Of a stretch of 64,000 bases of DNA, positions 15,348 to 24,300 are shown piece after piece (positions within the stretch are counted from its first letter, which is position 1; the number at the start of each line of letters is the position of its first letter). The DNA comes from DATBSK01 sp964532485 (lineage in GTDB: Bacteria > Actinomycetota > Acidimicrobiia > IMCC26256 > PALSA-555), in assembly GCA_964532485.1 (NCBI GenBank), contig CAZHKE010000008.1, forward strand, positions 1-64,000, given 5' to 3'. The notes under the pieces are model-generated. The model had not been told where the DNA came from and did no database searches. It was given only the letters and a program-made list of their open reading frames with translations. The position numbers and the translations under genes were made by a program.

Positions 15348-16104
15348 CACCCGTTCGGCGGTGCTCGCCGGCCCACGAGCCGCGCGCATCGACGACGAGC
15401 CGGTCGAGCAGGCTCTCGCGGCCAGGACGCTGCGCGACCGCTCCGGCGCCTACGCCGACGAGATCCGTCGGCTCCTCGATGCGACCTACGCCGTCATGCG
15501 GCGCACCGGCGACCTCGACCCCCGCGTCAGCGACATCGTGCGCGAGTCGGGACTGTCCAACCAGGCGTTCTACCGGCACTTCCGCAGCAAGGACGAGCTG
15601 CTGGTCGCGCTCCTCGCCGACGGGCAGCGCAAGCTCGTCGACACGCTTCGTGCGCACATGGACGACGTGGCGCCCGGTGTGGCCCGCGTGCGCGCGTGGG
15701 TCGAGGTGGTGCTGGCGCAGGCCCAGCACCGGGCCGCGGCGGCGAACACGCGCCCGTTCGCCATCAACGGCCTCCGGCTGGCCGACCGTTTCCCTGCCGA
15801 GTGGAGCGCGTCGCGCGACGAGCTGCTCGCGCCGCTGCGCTCCGCGCTGGTCGAAGCGGGCGCCGACCCGGCCGATGCGCCGCTCGTGTACCACCTCGCG
15901 ATGGGGACGATGCAAGAGGCGCTCGTCCGGCGTCTCGCACCGACCGGCGAGGACGTCGCACGCGTCGTCGACACCGCGTTCGCGCTCGTGTCACGCACGC
16001 GCGGTGCTGCAGCGACCGAAGGGAGCGAGAGCACTCGCCAGCGAGCGAGCGACCCGAGGGGCGGCGGCGGGTACTCAGCCGCCGAGCGAGTGAGCGAGCA
16101 GTGA
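15331..16104 (+). CDS. TetR family transcriptional regulator
   Basis: The 257-residue protein has a TetR-type helix-turn-helix, with DIVRESGLSNQAFYRHFRSKDELLVALL at about residues 69-96 and the invariant Y-R-H-F in the recognition region. An all-helical ligand-binding domain follows to about 225. An N-terminal arm of about 40 residues precedes the HTH, longer than usual. The C-terminal tail (about 230-257, GSESTRQRASDPRGGGGYSA) is encoded by a family B repeat and probably disordered. The stop overlaps the GTG of the oxidoreductase gamma-subunit gene, tying the regulator to that operon. Ligand is likely an acyl-CoA, judged from neighbours. Confidence 0.9.
   Translation: MRNTVPTRSAVLAGPRAARIDDEPVEQALAARTLRDRSGAYADEIRRLLDATYAVMRRTGDLDPRVSDIVRESGLSNQAFYRHFRSKDELLVALLADGQRKLVDTLRAHMDDVAPGVARVRAWVEVVLAQAQHRAAAANTRPFAINGLRLADRFPAEWSASRDELLAPLRSALVEAGADPADAPLVYHLAMGTMQEALVRRLAPTGEDVARVVDTAFALVSRTRGAAATEGSESTRQRASDPRGGGGYSAAERVSEQ
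16021..16100 (+). repeat. Family B repeat (GGTAC-core hairpin with GAGCGAGCGA flanks), element 1
   Basis: Purine-rich GCGAGCGAGCGAC precedes an inverted repeat CGGCGGC (16062-16068) / GCCGCCG (16078-16084) around GGGTACTCA, then GAGCGAGTGAGCGAG. It encodes the low-complexity tail of the TetR protein and ends at the oxidoreductase start. Related elements lie at 19026-19111 and 33713-33845. Confidence 0.6.
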
Positions 16105-16688
16105 CGGAGCGGGAGCTGCTGATCACGGGCATCGGCGGTCAGGGCGTGCAGCTGGCGGCGCAGGTCGTCGCCCGCGCGGCGACGCTCGAAGGGCGCGACG
16201 TCATGTTCTTCGGCGTCTACGGCGGAATGATGCGCGGTGGGCCGACCGACAGCACCGTCGTCGTCGCCGACGGACCGATCGCGAGCCCGCCGGTCGTGTC
16301 GCGATCGTGGTCGGCGATCGCGATGCACGACGAGCACTGGGCACCGCTGGTGCCGCGGCTGCGCGAGGGCGCGGTCGTGCTCGTGAACGAGGAGACGTTC
16401 GTCACAGCATTGGACGCGTCGCTGACCGTCCACCGGGTCGCGGCCACGGAGATCGCCGCCGAGCTCGGCAACCGGCTCGGCGGCTCCATGGTGATGGTCG
16501 GCGCCTACGCGGGCGTCACCGGCCTCGTCGGCATCGACGCCCTCGTGGACGCGATGCGCGCGTCGATCCCGTCCTACCGCGTGCAGCACGCAGACGCGAA
16601 CGAGCGCGCGCTGCGCGCCGGGTGGGACCTGCTCCCTCGCGGCACGTCACCGGCGTGGTCGCCCGACACGGTCGGCGCCGACGCATGA
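16101..16688 (+). CDS. 2-oxoacid:acceptor oxidoreductase, gamma subunit
   Basis: The 195-residue protein is the gamma domain of the pyruvate/2-ketoisovalerate:ferredoxin oxidoreductase family. It has the G-x-G-G-Q-G motif in ITGIGGQGVQLAAQV near residues 8-22, the YGGMMRGGPTDSTVVV segment near 40-55, and the strand-rich remainder typical of about 190 residues. It helps bind CoA and assemble the complex that converts a 2-oxoacid plus CoA to acyl-CoA, CO2 and reduced ferredoxin. GTG start overlaps the TetR stop and its stop overlaps the next gene's ATG. Confidence 0.93.
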   Translation: MTERELLITGIGGQGVQLAAQVVARAATLEGRDVMFFGVYGGMMRGGPTDSTVVVADGPIASPPVVSRSWSAIAMHDEHWAPLVPRLREGAVVLVNEETFVTALDASLTVHRVAATEIAAELGNRLGGSMVMVGAYAGVTGLVGIDALVDAMRASIPSYRVQHADANERALRAGWDLLPRGTSPAWSPDTVGADA

Positions 16689-16969
16689 GCGGCGATCGGC
16701 CGAACGCGGCGACGGTGCGGTCACGGGGGACGGTCACGATCGCGACCGATCGGTGCAAGGGCTGCGAGCTCTGCATCCCCGCGTGCCCACCCGACGTGCT
16801 CACGATGTCGACCGAGGTGAACCGGCTCGGGTTCCGCTATCCCGAGCTGCACCCGGGATGCACCGGGTGCGGGGCCTGCCTGCTCGTGTGCCCCGACTTC
16901 GTGTTCGACGTGTTCCGGTTCGAGCAGCCGGTCGAGCACGCCGTTGCACCGCGGGGCGGTGGGAGATGA
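16685..16969 (+). CDS. 2-oxoacid:acceptor oxidoreductase, ferredoxin-like delta subunit
   Basis: The 94-residue protein carries two 4Fe-4S motifs, C-K-G-C-E-L-C-x3-C-P near 24-35 and C-T-G-C-G-A-C-x3-C-P near 59-70. It is the delta subunit or built-in ferredoxin of the complex. The spacing between clusters (24 residues) suits an 8Fe ferredoxin. It overlaps both neighbours by ATGA. Confidence 0.92.
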   Translation: MSGDRPNAATVRSRGTVTIATDRCKGCELCIPACPPDVLTMSTEVNRLGFRYPELHPGCTGCGACLLVCPDFVFDVFRFEQPVEHAVAPRGGGR

Positions 16970-18108
16970 CCGAGCGGGTGCTCATGGAGGGCTCCGAGGC
17001 GCTCGTGCGCGCGTCGCTGCTCTCGGGTTGCAGGTTCTTCGCGGGCTATCCGATGACGCCGTTCACCGAGATCCTCGAGCACTTCGCCGAGCTCATGCCC
17101 GAGCACGGCGGCACGTGCATCAACGCCGAGTCGGAGCTCGAGGCGGTGGGCATGGCATGGGGCGCGGCCGCCACCGGGGCGCGCGCTGCCACCGGCTCGA
17201 CCGGGCAGGGCCTGTCGCTGATGCAGGAGTCACTGTCGGAGGCGACGCTCGCCGAGGTGCCCATCGTCGTCTTCAACATGGCCCGCAGCCAGGGTGACTA
17301 CTTCCAGGCGACGCGAGGCGGGGGCCACGGTGACTACCGCAACCTCGTGCTCGCGCCCCAGGACGTGCGCGAGGGCATCGAGCTCGTGCAGCTCGCGTTC
17401 CATCTCGCCGACAAGTGGCGCAACCCGGCGCTCGTGTACGGCGACTACCTGCTCGCGCACACCCAGGAGTCGGTGGCGGTGGAGCCCTCGGCGCTGCCGG
17501 AGCTGCCGGCGAAGGACTGGGCCGTCGACGGCTCGCGCACCGGCTCGCGCCGGTCGGGCGCGGTCACGCCGCTCGGGCTCGGCAAGCTCGGCCAGCGCGA
17601 CCTCGGGCAGGAGGGCAAGGCGCAGTACATCGCGACGAAGATGCCGCTGCTCGAGCGCGAGGTGCGCGTCGAGACCGGGTTCCTCGACGACGCCGAGACG
17701 GTGATCGTGGCGTTCGGTTCGCCGGCGCGGTTCGTCAAGCACGCGATCGCTCGGCTGCGCGCCGAGGGCCACCGCATCGGGTACGTCCGTCCGATCACCC
17801 TGTGGCCCTTCCCCTACGACATCGTCCGAACAGCCGCCGCGAGCGCCCGGGCGGTCGGCTCGTTCGAGATCTCGTCGGGACAGCTCGTCGACGACGTCCG
17901 CATCGGTGCAGCCGGGCTCGCACCGGTGACGTTCATCGGCGGCGTGTCGTCCGACCACTCGGGGTTCGGGGTCGGGCGGTTGCTCGACGTCGAGGAGGTG
18001 TCGGCGCGGATCCTGGCGTTGCACGAGGGCCGCGAGCAGCCGGTCGTCCCGGGCTACGGAGAGTTCACGTACCAGCTCGCCGAGCACCAGGAGGTGGCCG
18101 CGCCATGA
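16966..18108 (+). CDS. korA: 2-oxoacid:acceptor oxidoreductase, alpha subunit
   Basis: The 380-residue alpha subunit contains the pyrimidine-binding domain of the thiamine-diphosphate enzyme (GCRFFAGYPMTPFTEILEHF near 21-40; INAESELEAVGMAWGAA near 53-69, including the catalytic glutamate region; STGQGLSLMQE). A C-terminal domain II has IVAFGSPARFVKHAI and YVRPITLWPFP. The length fits the separate alpha chain of VOR/KOR-type complexes rather than the single-chain pyruvate enzyme. Substrate preference (2-oxoglutarate, ketoisovalerate or other) cannot be read from sequence. Confidence 0.93.
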   Translation: MTERVLMEGSEALVRASLLSGCRFFAGYPMTPFTEILEHFAELMPEHGGTCINAESELEAVGMAWGAAATGARAATGSTGQGLSLMQESLSEATLAEVPIVVFNMARSQGDYFQATRGGGHGDYRNLVLAPQDVREGIELVQLAFHLADKWRNPALVYGDYLLAHTQESVAVEPSALPELPAKDWAVDGSRTGSRRSGAVTPLGLGKLGQRDLGQEGKAQYIATKMPLLEREVRVETGFLDDAETVIVAFGSPARFVKHAIARLRAEGHRIGYVRPITLWPFPYDIVRTAAASARAVGSFEISSGQLVDDVRIGAAGLAPVTFIGGVSSDHSGFGVGRLLDVEEVSARILALHEGREQPVVPGYGEFTYQLAEHQEVAAP

Positions 18109-19025
18109 GCGATCGACCCGTGTCCGGCGGGGCGGCCGGGCCGAGCGGGGCGGCCGGCCCCGTGCTCGACACGTCGGCACCGCCGTCGCAGCCGGCGCGA
18201 CTCGTCGAGGCGCACAGGCCCGAGCTGCTGCTGACCGAGGAGCACTCGCTGTGCCCGGGATGCGGTGAACCGCTCGCGGTGCGTGTCTTCCTCGACGCCA
18301 TCAGCGAGCTCGGCCTGGCATCGCAGGCGATCGCGGTCGCCGGCATCGGCTGCTACACCATGTTCAGCGGCACCATGGACGTCGACCTGGTGCAGGCGCT
18401 GCACGGGCGCGCACCTTCGGTCGCGACGGGCGTCAAGCGGATGCTGCCCGACGCGCTCGTGTTCACGCTCCAGGGCGACGGCGACATGGTGAACGAGGGC
18501 CTGCAGGAGGTGCTGCACACCGCGGCGCGAGGTGAGCGGGTGACGTGCATCCTGTTGAACAACGGAGTGTTCGGCGAGACCGGCGGTCACATGACGGCGA
18601 CGAGCGTCATCGGGCAGCGCACGAAGAACACCCTCGATGGGCGCGACGCACGAGAGCACGGGTACCCGATCCTGATCGGCGACCTGATCTCCCGGCTGGA
18701 GGGCGCGGCGTACGTCGCCCGCGGATCCGTCCACAACGCGGGCGGCGTGGCGCGCACGAAGCGAATGTGCCGTCGCGCGTTCGAGACGCAGGCGGCCGGC
18801 GAGGGGTTCTCGTTCGTCGAGGTGCTGACGATGTGCCCGACCGGATGGTTCGTACCGACCGCCGACGGGCCCGACGAGCTCCAGCGGACGCTCGCCGAGG
18901 TCCACGTCGTCGGAGAGCTGAAGGTCGACGGGCGCATCCGCACCACCCAGGAGCTGCACGCCGAAAGCCTCGCGAAGCAGCGCGAGGTGGAGGCTCAGCT
19001 CGCGGCGGGTGGACTTCACGAGTAG
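18105..19025 (+). CDS. korB: 2-oxoacid:acceptor oxidoreductase, beta subunit (ThDP-binding)
   Basis: The 306-residue beta subunit binds the diphosphate of thiamine diphosphate through GDGD at 124-127 and N152-N153. C50-x2-C53 (LCPGCGEP) is the usual beta-chain cysteine pair that, with a later cysteine, holds the proximal 4Fe-4S cluster. An alanine/glycine/proline-rich extension of about 35 residues precedes the domain and may be flexible. Together with the three genes before it, gamma-delta-alpha-beta, this makes a complete four-subunit enzyme. Confidence 0.93.
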   Translation: MSDRPVSGGAAGPSGAAGPVLDTSAPPSQPARLVEAHRPELLLTEEHSLCPGCGEPLAVRVFLDAISELGLASQAIAVAGIGCYTMFSGTMDVDLVQALHGRAPSVATGVKRMLPDALVFTLQGDGDMVNEGLQEVLHTAARGERVTCILLNNGVFGETGGHMTATSVIGQRTKNTLDGRDAREHGYPILIGDLISRLEGAAYVARGSVHNAGGVARTKRMCRRAFETQAAGEGFSFVEVLTMCPTGWFVPTADGPDELQRTLAEVHVVGELKVDGRIRTTQELHAESLAKQREVEAQLAAGGLHE

Positions 19026-19111
19026 CGGCGAGCCGAGCCGGCGAGACGAGCTCGCGGAGCGAGCGAACGACCGCGGGCCGGGTACCCCGGCCCGCAGAGA
19101 GCGAGCGAGAC
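19026..19111 (+). repeat. Family B repeat, element 2
   Basis: GCGGAGCGAGCGAACGACC precedes a strong hairpin, with GCGGGCCGGG (19073-19082) pairing with CCCGGCCCGC (19086-19095) around TAC, then AGAGAGCGAGCGAGAC. It fills the gap between korB and the acyl-CoA dehydrogenase. Core GGTACC and flanking GAGCGAGCGA are shared with the other two elements. Confidence 0.65.
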
Positions 19112-19114
19112 AAG

Positions 19115-20281
19115 ATGGACTTCTCGTACCCCGCGGAGGCCGAGGCGTTCCGCGGCGAGTTCAGGGCTTGGCTCGACCGTGAGCTTCCCGGCGACCTGCG
19201 CGGAGCCGGCGAGTCGTTGAGCGCGTCGGCCGACTCGCCGGAGCTGGCGCGCCGGCGGGAGTGGAACCGAGCGTTGGCCGATGCCCGCTACGCCGCGATC
19301 GGATGGCCGGAGGAGTACGGCGGGCGCGGCGCGGGCGTCCTCGAGCAGGTGGTGTGGGCCGAGGAGATGGACCGGGCGCAGGCGCCCGGGCCGATCAACG
19401 TGCTCGGCATCCCCAACGTGGCGCCGGCGATCATGACCTATGGCAGCCACGAGCAGCAGCGCACGCTCCTCCCGGCGATGCTGCGAGGCGACGACATCTG
19501 GTGTCAGGGGTTCTCCGAGCCGGATGCGGGGTCCGACCTCGCGTCGCTGCGGTGCCGAGCCGTGCTCGACGGCGACAGCTGGGTCGTCACGGGCCAGAAG
19601 ATCTGGACGACGCTGGGACACCTGGCGACGTGGTGCGAGCTGCTGGTGCGGACCGACCCCGACGCGCCCAAGCACAAGGGCATCTCGTGCCTGCTCGTCG
19701 ACATGACGCTGCCGGGGATCACGGTGCGACCGCTCGTGACGATCACCGGCGCGCACGAGTTCAACGAGGTGTTCTTCGACGAGGTGCGCGTGCCCGCAGA
19801 CTCGTTGCTCGGGCCTGTCGACGAGGGGTGGCGCGTCGCGATGACGACGCTGTCGCACGAGCGTGGCGGTGTCGCGAAGCTGCATCTCGGGACGCGCCGG
19901 AAGGTCGCGCGCCTGCTCGACGCGGCGCGGTCGGCGCCGATGGGTGACGGGCGGGTGGCGGCCGAGGACCCGGTCCTGCGCCAGCAGCTGGCGCGCGTCT
20001 ACCTCGAGGCGGAGCTGCTGAAGATGGTCGCAGATCGCGCGATCTCGGGCGAGCTGCACGGGCGCGCGCTCGGTCCGGAGTCGAGCATCGCGAAGCTCGT
20101 GTGGAGCGAGACGGAGCAGCACATCGCCGAGGTCGCGGCCGCGGTGCTGGGACCCGAAGCCGACGGCGGCGCCTGGGGCACCGATCGCGTCGGAGCGAGG
20201 TCGCACACCATCGCGGGCGGCACCACCCAGATCAACAAGAACATCATCGCCCAGCGTGTCCTCGGACTCCCGCGCGGGTAG
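19115..20281 (+). CDS. Acyl-CoA dehydrogenase
   Basis: The 388-residue FAD enzyme would introduce a 2,3-double bond into an acyl-CoA. It shows the family order: a helical N-terminal domain (MDFSYPAEAEAFRGEFRAWL), the FAD/substrate loop CQGFSEPDAGSDLASLR near 130-146 and ITGQKIWTT-like WVVTGQKIWTTLGH, and a C-terminal helical domain ending GGTTQINKNIIAQRVLGLPR. The downstream position after the 2-oxoacid oxidoreductase suggests the two act in sequence: oxidative decarboxylation to acyl-CoA, then dehydrogenation, as in branched-chain amino acid breakdown. That link is inference. Confidence 0.93.
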   Translation: MDFSYPAEAEAFRGEFRAWLDRELPGDLRGAGESLSASADSPELARRREWNRALADARYAAIGWPEEYGGRGAGVLEQVVWAEEMDRAQAPGPINVLGIPNVAPAIMTYGSHEQQRTLLPAMLRGDDIWCQGFSEPDAGSDLASLRCRAVLDGDSWVVTGQKIWTTLGHLATWCELLVRTDPDAPKHKGISCLLVDMTLPGITVRPLVTITGAHEFNEVFFDEVRVPADSLLGPVDEGWRVAMTTLSHERGGVAKLHLGTRRKVARLLDAARSAPMGDGRVAAEDPVLRQQLARVYLEAELLKMVADRAISGELHGRALGPESSIAKLVWSETEQHIAEVAAAVLGPEADGGAWGTDRVGARSHTIAGGTTQINKNIIAQRVLGLPRG

Positions 20282-20288
20282 CTCCCTC

Positions 20289-20330
20289 TGGTTGCGTCCC
20301 TCACCCGCGTATCCAGGGGTGAGAGACGCA
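20289..20330 (+). repeat. Hairpin repeat family A, copy 3 (left bracket)
   Basis: TGGTTGCGTCCCTCACCC, centre GCGTATCCAG, then GGGTGAGAGACGCA. It lies 7 bp after the acyl-CoA dehydrogenase stop and 40 bp before the AbiEi/DUF559 gene. The 23 bases at 20290-20312 are the inverted complement, with one mismatch, of 21309-21331 in copy 4. Confidence 0.92.
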
Positions 20331-20370
20331 TGTCGGAGGACTCGTCACGACACCGAGCGCGGGCGTCAGT

Positions 20371-21336
20371 GTGGTCGTGGCTTCACCGCATGCGGGCGGC
20401 AGGCTCTCGTCCCTCGCTCGTCACCAGCACGGGGTGTTCACCCGCGCCCAGGCCGTCTCCGCAGGACTCACCCTCGGCGCGATCGAGGGGCGAGTCCGCT
20501 GGGGTCAGTGGATTGCCGTCGACCACGGCGTCTACCGCGCCGCGGAGACGCCCACGTCGTGGTCGCAACGTCTCCTCGCCGCGTGCCTGGCCGGACCGGC
20601 GGTTGCCTCGCATCGGAGCGCCGCCGCGCTCTGGGGCTTCCCCGACTTCGGCGAGCGCGAGGTCGAGATCACCGCGATGCGGCATCGCCGACGCAAGAGC
20701 CCCGACGTGATCTGGCACGAGAGCGTCCGCCTCGATTCCGACGAGGTGACGAAGATCGATGCCATCCCGGTGACGACTCCGACCCGCACGATCATCGACC
20801 TCGGCGCGGTGGTTCCAGAGCAGAGCGTCCTGTACGCCTTGGACGACGCCGTCCGGCGCAAGCTCACGTCGGTGGAGCGCCTGCAGCGCGAGCTCGAGCG
20901 GTGGGGCAATCGACGCCGGGGAAGCGGGATCGTGCGCCGGGCAGCGGCACGTCGGCGACTGGAGCCCGTGCCGGAGAGCGCACTGGAGACGGAGTTCGAG
21001 AGCTTGGTCGATCGGTCGGGGCTGCCGACGCCCTCGCGCCAGTGGGTCGTCCGCGACCCAGACGGCGACTTCGTCGCTCGCGTCGATTTCGCCTACCCCG
21101 CCGCACGGCTGGCCATCGAGATCCAGAGCATTCGCTTCCACGCCGGCCCCGACGAGTGGCGCGCCTGGATGGCACGCGAAGCGGAGCTGGTCGCTGCGGG
21201 ATGGCGCGTGCTGCAGGTCACCGCACGCGATCTCCGAGCCCGTCCGGACCAGCTCGTGAAGAGACTCATCCGGGCGCTTGATCACGGTCCTGCGTCCCTG
21301 ACCCACGAATACGCGGGTGACGGACGCAACCGATGA
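20371..21336 (+). CDS. AbiEi-like winged-helix protein with C-terminal DUF559 (PD-(D/E)XK-like) domain
   Basis: The 321-residue protein has an N-terminal winged helix like type IV antitoxin AbiEi (residues about 13-57: LARHQHGVFTRAQAVSAG..., IEGRVRWGQWIAVDHGVYR). A middle region follows, and then a DUF559/Vsr-like nuclease fold. Candidate catalytic residues are E207 (SALETEFE), D239 (RVDF) and E250-x-Q252 (AIEIQS), with the WRVLQVT strand near 278. No AbiEii-type toxin gene is adjacent. The last 14 residues are encoded by a family A repeat, and the 3' end overlaps the convergent AftD-like gene by 71 bp. The GTG start at 20371 is a choice; no clear ribosome site is seen. Function is unknown. 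Confidence 0.8.
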   Translation: MVVASPHAGGRLSSLARHQHGVFTRAQAVSAGLTLGAIEGRVRWGQWIAVDHGVYRAAETPTSWSQRLLAACLAGPAVASHRSAAALWGFPDFGEREVEITAMRHRRRKSPDVIWHESVRLDSDEVTKIDAIPVTTPTRTIIDLGAVVPEQSVLYALDDAVRRKLTSVERLQRELERWGNRRRGSGIVRRAAARRRLEPVPESALETEFESLVDRSGLPTPSRQWVVRDPDGDFVARVDFAYPAARLAIEIQSIRFHAGPDEWRAWMAREAELVAAGWRVLQVTARDLRARPDQLVKRLIRALDHGPASLTHEYAGDGRNR

Positions 21337-24300
21337 GGAGGTCGGCGGCGAACAGGAGCACCGCGAGCCAGCCCAGCTCGGGGGCATCCGCGGCCTTGGC
21401 GATGACCAGCGCGAGCGGGGCGCCGGCGGTCAGCAGCAGCCGGGCGCCGCGCACACGCGCCGCCACCACCGTCGCCACGGCCACGAGCGCGCCGATCCAC
21501 CATCGCGACACCAGCGCCGACGCGAGACCGGCCACCGCCGCGCTCACCCCCGCCGCGCGCCAGTCCAGCGGCGGCACGCCCGGCACGCCCTCGTACCCGA
21601 GTGGCGACGAGAGCTCGGGATCCTCGACCACGACGGGGATCACGGCCCGGCGGGTCGCGACCACCACACCGAGACAGACGAGGATCGCGAGCACCGACAG
21701 CGCCATCGCGATCCACACGACGTTCTGCGGCGTCCACCGCAACGTCACGTCGTACGTCCCCGCCTCGCCCGGATCGATCAGCCACCCGTTCGCGTAGCCG
21801 TTCACCAGGCGCGGCTCCCCCAACGACCTCCCGTCGAGCTCGGCCTTCCAGCCGTCGCTCAGGCTCTGCCCGAGAACGAGCCAGAACGGCTGGCCGTCGC
21901 TGTGCACACGCAGGTCGTACGTCGTCGCGCCCTCGTCGGTCACCTGCACGCGCGCGCCCGCCGCCGGGCTGCTCTCGGCGAACGTCGCCACCGGCGTCGC
22001 CACGCCGCTCGCACCGGACGTGAGCACGAGCCGGTCGACGTCGATGCCCGTGACGACCCCCGTCCGAGCCCGCACGAGGTGCGATCCCGCGTCCAGCGCC
22101 ACCGGTCCGTTGCAGGCCTCCAACCCCGACTCGGCCGTCATCCGCACCGGCAGCGGCGTGCTGTCGACGCTGACGAGGTCGTCGCGGCACACCTGGTGCA
22201 GCGGCGCCGACACCGGGGCCTGCGGAACGCCCGACATGCCCAGCTCGGCGATCCCCACCGGCGCGGCCACGGGCGTCAGCGTGCGGTCGTCGACCGACGG
22301 GACGACCCGGGCGCTCTCGACGACGAACCGCAGCCTCGTCGCGGTCACCGGCCCGAACCGGAACGGCACCTCCTGGCTGGAGCCCTCCCCCGGAGTATCC
22401 GCGATCGCGGGGAGCTCGACGGTCGCGACCGGCGCGCCATCCGCCTCGACGCGCACGCGCGTCGGCACCGAGCGCAGCCCGTCGGTGACGAGCCGGATCG
22501 TCGCGCCCTCGACCGTCGTCGGACCGTCGAGCTCGGCCTCGAGCCACTCCCCGCGGTCGATCGAGAACGGCGAGTCCCACGCGGTGGCGTCGTCGCCGTC
22601 GAACGCGCGCGACGCCCGCGCGCCGGCGTCTCCCGCGCGGTGGCCCGACGCGCGGAACACGACGCCGGGTGTCGTCGTCCCCAGCACCCTGTCGAGCACG
22701 TCGTCGGGAGCGTTCGCCGCGACCCGAGCGGCGCCCGACACCTCGAAACCGCGCTCGCCGCCCCCACCGCCCGCGCCGCCCGAACCGATCGCGGGCTTCG
22801 GGAGCTCGAACTCGCGCACGAGCGCCTGCTCCTCGTCGAACCCGCCGCGCTCGGCGGGGTCGTAGCGCGACCGCGAGAACACGAATCCCAGGGCTCGCTC
22901 CCCCGCAGACGCGCCCGCTCGCCGCAGCAGCCTCGTCGGGACCCGGACGACCTCGTCGACCAGCGCCTCTCCTTCACCGTCGCGGGTCAGACCGATGTCG
23001 GCGAAGCCGGCGCTCGCGCGCGTGCTGCCACGACTCTCGAGCGGCTCGATGGTGAGCGTGCGCACCTGCTGCGCGGGCACCGGCACGTGCTGCCCCTCCG
23101 GCGCGCGCGACGACTCGTCGAGCGCGACGTCGAACGGCACACGGTCGTCGAGCTGCACGCGAGCCTTCGTGATCAACCGCGACGCGTCGGAAGGCTGCGT
23201 GAACGTGATCCCGTCGGTGCGCACGGAATCATCCAGCTCGAGCACCAACCGGTCGCCGTCGAGCTCGCGGCCACCCGCGGTCCTCCACGCGGTGCGCACG
23301 TCACCGTCGAACGCCAGCGCGGGTCGCTCGGACGGCAGGTACGCGTCCTTGTCGCCGTATGCCGTCGCGTCAACACGACCCCCACGCTGCTCGACGACCG
23401 TCCGGTCGCGGTCCGACTGATCCTCGACGATCTCGAAGCGGAAGTCGTCGGCGTCCTCGGCGATCGCCTGCTGCCCGGAGCGCTCCGTGAGGCCCACGTC
23501 GTCACGCAGGCGGTTCCAGCGACGGGCCCGACGACGGTTCGTGTCGGTCACCATGAGCTCGGCCTCGTCGTCGATCGCTCGGGCGAGCTCCTGGTCGTCG
23601 AGCGACGCGCCGTAGAGGACGACGCCGTCGCCACCGACGAACCCCGCCGCGGCGGCGTCCACGACGCCCTCCCCGTCGCCTTCGAGCACGAGCGGCGCCT
23701 CGACCGACGCGGCCGACACGATCGGCCGAGCGTCGGTCACGTCGAACAGCGCGACGTTCGGCGGCCACGCCGAGCCCTGGCTCCGCAGCTCGCTCTCGTC
23801 GCGAAGCGGCAGCACGATCGACGCGAAGTTGGGGTCGGTCGACCCGAACGCCGTGGGCTCCTGGAGCCCGGGTGCCAATGGATCCGTCAACCAGCGCCAC
23901 ACGTCGCGCGGCCGAGGAGTGTCGTAGCGCTCGTACTCGAGGTCGTTGCGCGCCACGACGGTACCCACGCCGAGCAGTCGCAGCACGGGCGCGAGCGAGT
24001 CGGGCTCGACCGTCCCGTGCTGGAAGCGCCGGTCGAGCGCCGCGAGGAGGTCGACGGAACCGCGCGTCCCGAACGGCATCAGCTCGCGCGCGACCCACGG
24101 TCGATCGGTGAGCCCAGGGGTCACGGGGTCGACCGTGTTCCCCCACCGGTAGGCGGCGAACAGCGAACCCGGCAGCTCGAGCGCGCGCGTCCCGTCGTCG
24201 CCTGCGTCGAGCGCGTCGGCCACCTCGTGCCAGTACTGCGGAATGTCCTCGGCGCGCTCGATCCGCTCCGAGAGGTACCCGTGGCGCCAGACCGGGAGGA

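Noticed and set aside
20289..21336. Classical insertion sequence
   Set aside because: The bracketed gene has no transposase motif (no DDE or HUH residues) and no target-site duplication is visible at the outer edges.
20371..21336. Complete AbiE toxin-antitoxin system
   Set aside because: No AbiEii nucleotidyltransferase toxin gene lies next to it, and the C-terminal half is DUF559 rather than an AbiEi C-terminal domain.
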